Assembly (NCBI GenBank): GCA_017464815.1
Contig: JAFTYI010000013.1
Coordinates: forward strand, 1-36,321
Direction: 5' to 3'
DNA length: 36,321 nucleotides
Source: Bacteroidaceae bacterium
Lineage (GTDB): Bacteria; Bacteroidota; Bacteroidia; Bacteroidales; Bacteroidaceae
The notes below the pieces were generated by a model. That model did not search any database. It had not been told where the DNA came from and worked only from the letters and a program-made list of their open reading frames with translations. Positions 32,061-36,321 of the stretch are shown piece by piece. Position 1 is the first letter of the stretch, and each line of letters opens with the position of its first letter. The translations under genes were made by a program, and so were the position numbers.

Positions 32061-34048
32061 AATCCAAATGACAATGTTAGTTTATAATTACGACCGGGCA
32101 TAGGATAGCGCGGAATGTGTTCGTACTGTTCATCAAGCAAGTCGCACACCTCGAGGCAAACGCCCCACTCCATCTTGCCTATGGTGTGTGAGTAGGTCAA
32201 CTTCGTATCGATGTTGTGATAGGGGGCTAACACATCCTCGGGGTCGGCGTAGCTCCACATACGCTCGCCCACGTAGAGGTAGGAGGTGGTAAGTTGCAGA
32301 TTGCGCCAGCCGACAATCGCCGTAATGCCCGATGACAAGGTGGGAGAATAACAGATAGGCTTGTCATACGTATCCTCATCGTCGGGGTCGGTGCGGTTCA
32401 CATCGCGCTGCCAAGTCAATGAAGTGAGTAGTGAGAACTGCCAGCCGCCCGTGTGAAAGCGGCCCTGTGCCGTGGCATTGAGTCCACGGCAGAAGGTGTA
32501 CCCGTAGTTCATCATCGACCACGTATAGGTACCCTTCAAGGGCAGGCACACGATGCGGTTCTCAATCTTGTTCTGATAGACATCGGCCTGCAAAGAGGCG
32601 TTCCAATGTGGTGAATTGAACTGATATTCCAATCCAAAATTCAGTTGCTTGGTGTATTCGGGCTTCAGGTTTCGGTTACCCGCTTGAGTATAATAGAGGT
32701 CGTTGAGCGTAGGGGCACGGAAGATTTTCTTGTACCAGGCGCGAAGTGTCAGCCCACCCCAAGTGTAAGCAGTAGAAAACGCCGGTGTCCAACGATCCAA
32801 GGGGTCAGCAGCGCCCACATGGGCAGAAGTGATGTCGCGATAATGTTGGTGAAGCAACGAAGCCGCCATCCGTAGTCCCTGCCAATTGACCTGTGCCGCT
32901 AAAACCTGTTTTTGATCAAGACGAAAGACGTCATCGAATTTCTTCAGGTCGGCAGTCAGTTTGCTATAACGCGCATCGTAGCTTGCCGAGAGCGACAACC
33001 ACGACCAAGGCGTGAACGCATAGCAAAGTGCTCCGTAACCATCTTGTTGGATATAATGGTTGTTCACGCGGGCAGTGTTATGATTCTCTGGATAGTCGGT
33101 GCAGTAGCGCAAGTATTCATGCGTATATTTGGCATTCACCTTCACGTGGTGGTAATCCATCAACTGCGCCTGATACGAGGCTTGCACAAAGAAGTCGCGG
33201 TCCCACTCGCGGCCCACGTTGACATACTTGTCGCTCAACCGTCGCACGATGCCACCCGGACAACCGCGTTCACTATCATAATAATAAACGTGTGACGAGA
33301 AACCGCCTTTGAACAAAGCGCCCTCGATACGACCATAACGGATGTCACTGTTAGACCGGCGTCCTACGGTGTCTTCATACTCCGAATGGTAGCGGAAGGG
33401 ATAGTCGCCACGCGAGTCGGTCCACTCCCCATCAATGAAGCCACTCCATCCCTTCCTCTCGAATTGGGCATTCGCTTTCGCCATCCATGTTGTGAATGAT
33501 GCACGACGTAACTGTACTGACAAAGAATCTTTCACAGGTCTTCGTGTACGCAGATACACTGTGGCTCCCGAGGCATACTCCGAAGCTGATTGGCAATTAT
33601 CAAGTTTATTTGCATTGTAGAGCGAAACGCTCTCCATCGTCGATAGCGAGAATTTTCCCAAATCCACGGTGCCATTTTGTGCATTGGTGACGCGTATGCC
33701 ATCCACATAGATACCCACATGTTGCGCACCGAGCGACCTCACGTTGATGGTCTTCAGCCCTCCGAGTCCACCATAGTCCTTAATCTGTACACCCGCAAAA
33801 TACTTCAGCGCATCGGCCACCGAAGTCGTACTCAATGCCTGAAGTTCGCCACCTTTCAGTGTCTGCGATGTGGCCGTAGAACGGAAAGGTTGCTTAGAGG
33901 AAATGACGACTTCCGACAAATACTGTATGCTGTCGAGACGACTTGGCTTCAACCCTGTCCCGACATCCTGCGCCAAGGCACTCTGCACCAACAGGTACAT
34001 GGCCCATAGCACAGCCAATCTGCTGTGTCTGTAAAACCTTTCTGACAT
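32057..34048 (-). CDS. btuB: TonB-dependent cobalamin receptor BtuB
   Basis: Outer-membrane receptor, 663 residues, importing cobalamin with energy from TonB-ExbBD. A signal peptide (LAVLWAMYLLVQSALAQ) is followed by a TonB-box-like LSEVVISSK near residue 44. The plug domain to about 165 includes VADALKYFAGVQIKDYGGLGGLKTINVRSLGAQHVGIYVDGIRV. The 22-strand barrel follows, with aromatic-rich strands and APTLNDLYYTQAGNRNLKPEYTKQLNFGLEYQF, a common BtuB/TBDR signature. The vitamin assignment rests on the riboswitch directly upstream and the BtuG-like gene directly downstream. Confidence 0.93.
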   Translation of the reverse strand: MSERFYRHSRLAVLWAMYLLVQSALAQDVGTGLKPSRLDSIQYLSEVVISSKQPFRSTATSQTLKGGELQALSTTSVADALKYFAGVQIKDYGGLGGLKTINVRSLGAQHVGIYVDGIRVTNAQNGTVDLGKFSLSTMESVSLYNANKLDNCQSASEYASGATVYLRTRRPVKDSLSVQLRRASFTTWMAKANAQFERKGWSGFIDGEWTDSRGDYPFRYHSEYEDTVGRRSNSDIRYGRIEGALFKGGFSSHVYYYDSERGCPGGIVRRLSDKYVNVGREWDRDFFVQASYQAQLMDYHHVKVNAKYTHEYLRYCTDYPENHNTARVNNHYIQQDGYGALCYAFTPWSWLSLSASYDARYSKLTADLKKFDDVFRLDQKQVLAAQVNWQGLRMAASLLHQHYRDITSAHVGAADPLDRWTPAFSTAYTWGGLTLRAWYKKIFRAPTLNDLYYTQAGNRNLKPEYTKQLNFGLEYQFNSPHWNASLQADVYQNKIENRIVCLPLKGTYTWSMMNYGYTFCRGLNATAQGRFHTGGWQFSLLTSLTWQRDVNRTDPDDEDTYDKPICYSPTLSSGITAIVGWRNLQLTTSYLYVGERMWSYADPEDVLAPYHNIDTKLTYSHTIGKMEWGVCLEVCDLLDEQYEHIPRYPMPGRNYKLTLSFGL

Positions 34049-34094
34049 TGTTCAATCCCAACCCAATCCCGGGGGTTATGAATGATGATGCAAG

Positions 34095-34265
34095 AGGCAG
34101 GTCTTCTGACTTGTCGCCCGGCACGAACGTCTTCCCGAAAAAATGTTCAGTGACTTCATGTTCGCCCAGAAAAGCGACTTACAGCTGCGGGACAGTTCAG
34201 GACTTTCACCTGATTCCCTTTTAATCGTTGTCTGCGGAACCTGCGTCGGCTTCCAACAGGTGCAA
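34095..34265 (-). promoter_or_regulatory. Cobalamin riboswitch
   Basis: On the minus strand the leader of btuB contains GGGAATCAGGTGAAAGTCC, CTGTCCCGCAGCTGTAAG and the B12-box AAGTCAGAAGACCTGCCT (complement of 34095-34112), in the order and spacing of the AdoCbl-type riboswitch core. It ends about 47 bp before the btuB ATG, so binding cobalamin would shut the operon, probably by hiding the ribosome site or by early termination. Confidence 0.93.
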
Positions 34266-34282
34266 CGAACCAAATGCGGGTG

Positions 34283-34290
34283 CAAAGGTA
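34283..34290 (-). promoter_or_regulatory. -7 box of the B12 operon promoter
   Basis: TACCTTTG on the minus strand (complement of 34283-34290) is a consensus -7 box. Transcription would start just upstream of the riboswitch core. A TTG lies 22 bp further upstream (complement of 34313-34315). Confidence 0.6.
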
Positions 34291-34329
34291 CGGCTTATTT
34301 TTGAAAACAATGCAATCTCCGGCAAAAAA

Positions 34330-34374
34330 AATTATCCATACTCCCTGTCCGAGCATTGCTTTTGTTGGATAATT
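34330..34374. repeat. Inverted repeat abutting the polA remnant
   Basis: AATTATCC (34330-34337) and GGATAATT (34367-34374) are exact inverted copies 29 bp apart. The right copy ends at the base before the polA-like sequence begins (34375), so it may mark a junction. Confidence 0.5.
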
Positions 34375-34513
34375 TGCACGACGAACTCAACTTCTCCGTC
34401 CTCCCCGAAGAGCGCGACCGCGTGCAACGGAAGAGATGGAGGGTGCCTACCTGATGCAAGTCCCTCTCCAGACCGATTGCGGATGGGGAAAGAACTGGTT
34501 GGAGGCGCATTAA
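34375..34513 (+). pseudogene. Broken second copy of the polA 3' end
   Basis: TGCACGACGAACTCAACTTC through GAAAGAACTGGTTGGAGGCG to the stop matches polA 26397-26545, from motif C to the last codon. A 10-bp deletion (CATCGTCATC missing after GTGCAACG) breaks the frame. Substitutions are nearly all silent: AGC/TCC serine, GGC/GGT, CCC/CCT, CAA/CAG, GAC/GAT, GGT/GGA and TGA/TAA, with one Ala to Thr. Silent divergence means the copy separated as a working gene, most simply in a related genome, and decayed later. Confidence 0.9.
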
Positions 34514-34547
34514 AAACATTTCCTCAAACGGGTGAATACCCTGACTT

Positions 34548-34597
34548 TTTTTCCTCCCTTACCTGAAAAAAATATTTTCCAGACAGGGGAGGAAAAA
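34548..34597. terminator. Bidirectional terminator
   Basis: TTTTTCCTCCC (34548-34558) and GGGAGGAAAAA (34587-34597) are inverted copies, each with a T or A run on its outer side. It lies 42 bp beyond the stop of the ATPase gene on the minus strand and can end that transcript. Confidence 0.6.
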
Positions 34598-34638
34598 TTC
34601 TTTTGTGGGAAGGTTCTTTTCATAATTTCTCATATTTA

Positions 34639-35946
34639 TTATTCTTTCTCCAAAAAACTTCTCCAAACCGGCAACACCTCTATCGTCAAATCGCCTTGTT
34701 GTATGGAGGTCTGTTGGTTGTGGGTGATTATCTTGCAGTTGGTGCATCCAGTAAAGGCCGAGGCTGCTAACAGGCCTTTCACTTCCCGCTCTGTGTTTGA
34801 CGCATCCAATGCCCAACACACTTGCAGAAGTTCCGTCACCTGGTCGCCTCGCTGAACCACAAAGTCGCACTCCTCCGAGTCGTGGAAATAGGAAATACGC
34901 TCGTCCTCTCCCAATGTGCGTTGCAACATCATATAGACGATGTTTTCCAATGCCTTCCCCTCGTCTTCACTTTGTGGAAGCAGTACGGCCGTGCGCAAAC
35001 CAATGTCGGCTATGTAGTATTTGGGAAGAGCCGTATTCTCCTTCACCAGCGACTTGGTGTATCGGGGCACCCGATAGAACATGAAGATGTTGCAGGCATA
35101 GTCAAGCCATTGGTACAAAGAATCCTTCGACACCTTCATTCCCTGCGATTTCAGCTCGTTGTAGATGGCATTCACGCTGGTGGGCTTGGTCAGATTGTTC
35201 ATCACCCGCTTCAAGACGTAGCGTATGACGGAGGGCGATGCACCGATGCGGTAGTGTTCTATCAGGTCGTGAAACAACATAGTGTTGAAGTACGACTGAA
35301 GGATTTTTGTCTTCTCCGTCTCCCCCTGCGTCAAAACTACTTGGGGAAAGCCGCCCTCCTTGCAATAGGAGCGGAATGCACTGGCAAGCACAGCGGCCCC
35401 GTCTTCGGTATATCTGTTGGCCTCTATTCCCTTGAAAGAAAGGTATTCGTCAAAACTGAGCGGATATTCCCGATACTCGTCAGGCCATCCACGGAGTGCC
35501 GAAGCCATTTCACCCGATAACATCTTGGCCGTGCTGCCCGTCACATAGATGTTCTTGCAATAATTCTTATAAACTCGAAGCACGAACAATTCCCACCCGT
35601 CAACAAGTTGGATTTCATCGAAGAACATATACACCTCCTTCAACGATTGACCCGGATACATTTCGCGATAGGCTTGAAGTATCTCATCAAACTGATTGGC
35701 TTCCATGGATATGAAGCGTTCGTCATCAAATCCGATATAAAGAATCCGCTCGCGAGGAACACCGCTTTCAAGCAAGCGATTGATGGCAAGCCCCAGCAAC
35801 GATGACTTTCCGCAACGGCGGATGCCGGTCACCGTCACGATACGCTCCCCATTGATGGGCAATTTACGTTCCCGCTCCTGCAAACTCAGTGGCAATTCCG
35901 CCTGATGCAAGGAAATGATAGACTGAAATGTTCTACGAAGTTCCAT
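34639..35946 (-). CDS. P-loop ATPase, AAA_14/DUF4143 family (locus F)
   Basis: 435 residues from the ATG at 35946; the frame is open to a TTG at 35979, but that would lie upstream of the -7 box. Walker A GIRRCGKS is at 41-48, and Walker B VYMFFDEIQ near 105-113. TGSTAKML is sensor-like, and LSFDEYLSFKG follows. The C-terminal nuclease-like region has ECDFVVQRGDQVTELLQVCW, in which the usual E-x-K is replaced by QVC. I recall that subfamily pattern and expect no nuclease activity. It lies outside the uvrC-dtd island, just after the polA remnant, with three palindromes at its promoter. Confidence 0.9.
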   Translation of the reverse strand: MELRRTFQSIISLHQAELPLSLQERERKLPINGERIVTVTGIRRCGKSSLLGLAINRLLESGVPRERILYIGFDDERFISMEANQFDEILQAYREMYPGQSLKEVYMFFDEIQLVDGWELFVLRVYKNYCKNIYVTGSTAKMLSGEMASALRGWPDEYREYPLSFDEYLSFKGIEANRYTEDGAAVLASAFRSYCKEGGFPQVVLTQGETEKTKILQSYFNTMLFHDLIEHYRIGASPSVIRYVLKRVMNNLTKPTSVNAIYNELKSQGMKVSKDSLYQWLDYACNIFMFYRVPRYTKSLVKENTALPKYYIADIGLRTAVLLPQSEDEGKALENIVYMMLQRTLGEDERISYFHDSEECDFVVQRGDQVTELLQVCWALDASNTEREVKGLLAASAFTGCTNCKIITHNQQTSIQQGDLTIEVLPVWRSFLEKE

Positions 35947-35967
35947 AATTCTTTCCTGTTTTGCGTG

Positions 35968-36066
35968 CAAAGATAACAACTTTCCTTTTCAGAAGGAAAT
36001 AAATGAGGAATATTTTCCTTCTGAAAAGGAAAGTTTCCATGAATTCTTTCCTTTTGGGAAGGAAAG
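35968..36066 (-). promoter_or_regulatory. Promoter with three operator-like palindromes (locus F)
   Basis: On the minus strand TATCTTTG (complement of 35968-35975) is a consensus -7 box, 22 bp before the ATG. Upstream, AACTTTCCTTTTCAGAAGGA (from 35978, arm to 35999) and its exact inverted copy at 36014-36035 are followed by a related palindrome, CTTTCCTTTTGGGAAGGAAA (from 36046, to 36066). Each is itself a CTTTCCTT/AAGGAAAG-type dyad. Centres are about 36 and 31 bp apart. No clear TTG is at -33, where the first palindrome lies. Confidence 0.7.
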
Positions 36067-36105
36067 AATAGGTTCCTCAGCACCTTAATATATTTGCAAG
36101 TGGCA

Positions 36106-36225
36106 ATGAGTAAAGAATTAAAGCTGTCCCTCTACACCATTATAGGCAAAGAACTCGTTCATCTTTGCCTATCACTCCAAGACAGGGCAAACGCATTAAA
36201 AAGCGTTGCTTTGCAAAAGCAATGA
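36106..36225 (+). CDS. Possible small ORF, 39 residues
   Basis: MSKELKLSLYTIIGKELVHL is followed by 19 more residues to TGA. TATATTTG (36089-36096), a consensus -7 box, lies just upstream. It overlaps, on the other strand, the end of a likely gene at 36196-36321, and contains an 11-bp inverted repeat, so it may not be real. Confidence 0.25.
   Translation: MSKELKLSLYTIIGKELVHLCLSLQDRANALKSVALQKQ
36142..36172. terminator. Perfect hairpin near the right edge
   Basis: ATAGGCAAAGA (36142-36152) and TCTTTGCCTAT (36162-36172) form an 11-bp stem with a 9-nt loop. It lies 24 bp after the stop of the minus-strand frame at the edge and may end it. Confidence 0.45.
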
Positions 36226-36321
36226 CAAATATGCTTCATCCCACCCGGCTTTAAGTCTTTTGAGGTTGATGCTCCCTTTTGTAGTTTTATCATTCTTTAA
36301 TACGGCAAGCGCCATTTTAGA
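36196..36321 (-). CDS. Partial gene at the window edge
   Basis: An open minus-strand frame enters from the right edge and stops with TAA at 36196-36198. The visible residues read SKMALAVLKNDKTTKGSINL, then KRLKAGWDEAYLSLLLQSNAF. It could begin at the internal ATG (39 residues) or outside the window. The composition is protein-like and the hairpin at 36142-36172 follows it, but I do not recognise a family. AT-rich. Confidence 0.4.
   Translation of the reverse strand, partial: SKMALAVLKNDKTTKGSINLKRLKAGWDEAYLSLLLQSNAF

Noticed and set aside
34228-34566. 112-codon open frame over the polA remnant
   Set aside because: It reads the remnant in a wrong frame and overlaps the B12 promoter region.

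Overview
The window reads as chromosomal DNA of a gut-type Bacteroidales bacterium (Bacteroides, Phocaeicola or Prevotella-like). Reasons: promoters of the Bacteroidetes form TTG-N20-TAnnTTTG in front of several genes, surface proteins ending in the 'YDLxGRRV..GIYIxNGKK' tail, a BtuB/BtuG vitamin B12 uptake operon under a cobalamin riboswitch, and protein sequences typical of that order. I see no rRNA, tRNA, CRISPR array or complete insertion sequence.

Layout. (1) 1-2610: an array of short palindromes with a 22-bp period, then a MacB/FtsX-type ABC permease. (2) 2611-7550: housekeeping block mnmG-apt-uvrC. A perfect 16-bp parS-like palindrome lies between mnmG and apt, and a perfect 28-bp inverted repeat between apt and uvrC. 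(3) 7551-20500: a roughly 13-kb accessory island between uvrC and dtd. It holds four P-loop ATPases with nuclease-like C-termini (three of DUF4143 type, one of ATPase_2/DUF234 type), an AlbA_2/RecG-like regulator, a secreted retropepsin-like protein, a TSUP permease, two proteins of unknown function, and three copies of a long intergenic repeat. (4) 20510-26545: housekeeping again, dtd-mazG-deoC, a polyprenyl synthetase on the other strand, then polA. (5) 26546-34374: a 36-residue peptide gene and a B12-riboswitch operon read leftwards (btuB, btuG-like, a 1292-residue surface protein). (6) 34375-36321: a broken second copy of the last ~140 bp of polA, a fifth ATPase, and the edge of another gene.

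The most interesting feature is shared by the ATPase genes and the AlbA_2 gene. Each has its own set of short repeats at its promoter, different in sequence from gene to gene but alike in layout: usually three sites, 26-36 bp apart, over or around the -7 box and transcription start. The clearest are three direct repeats at a 32-33 bp step before the gene at 7996, three at an exact 34-bp step before the gene whose start is at 11537, and three palindromes before the gene whose start is at 35946. This looks like a family of separately wired, probably self-regulating ATPase loci collected in one region.

A second notable point is the polA 3' duplicate at 34375-34513. It differs from the intact gene mostly at synonymous positions plus a 10-bp deletion, so it looks like a fragment of a related species' polA that arrived together with, or flanks, the 7.8-kb B12 block.
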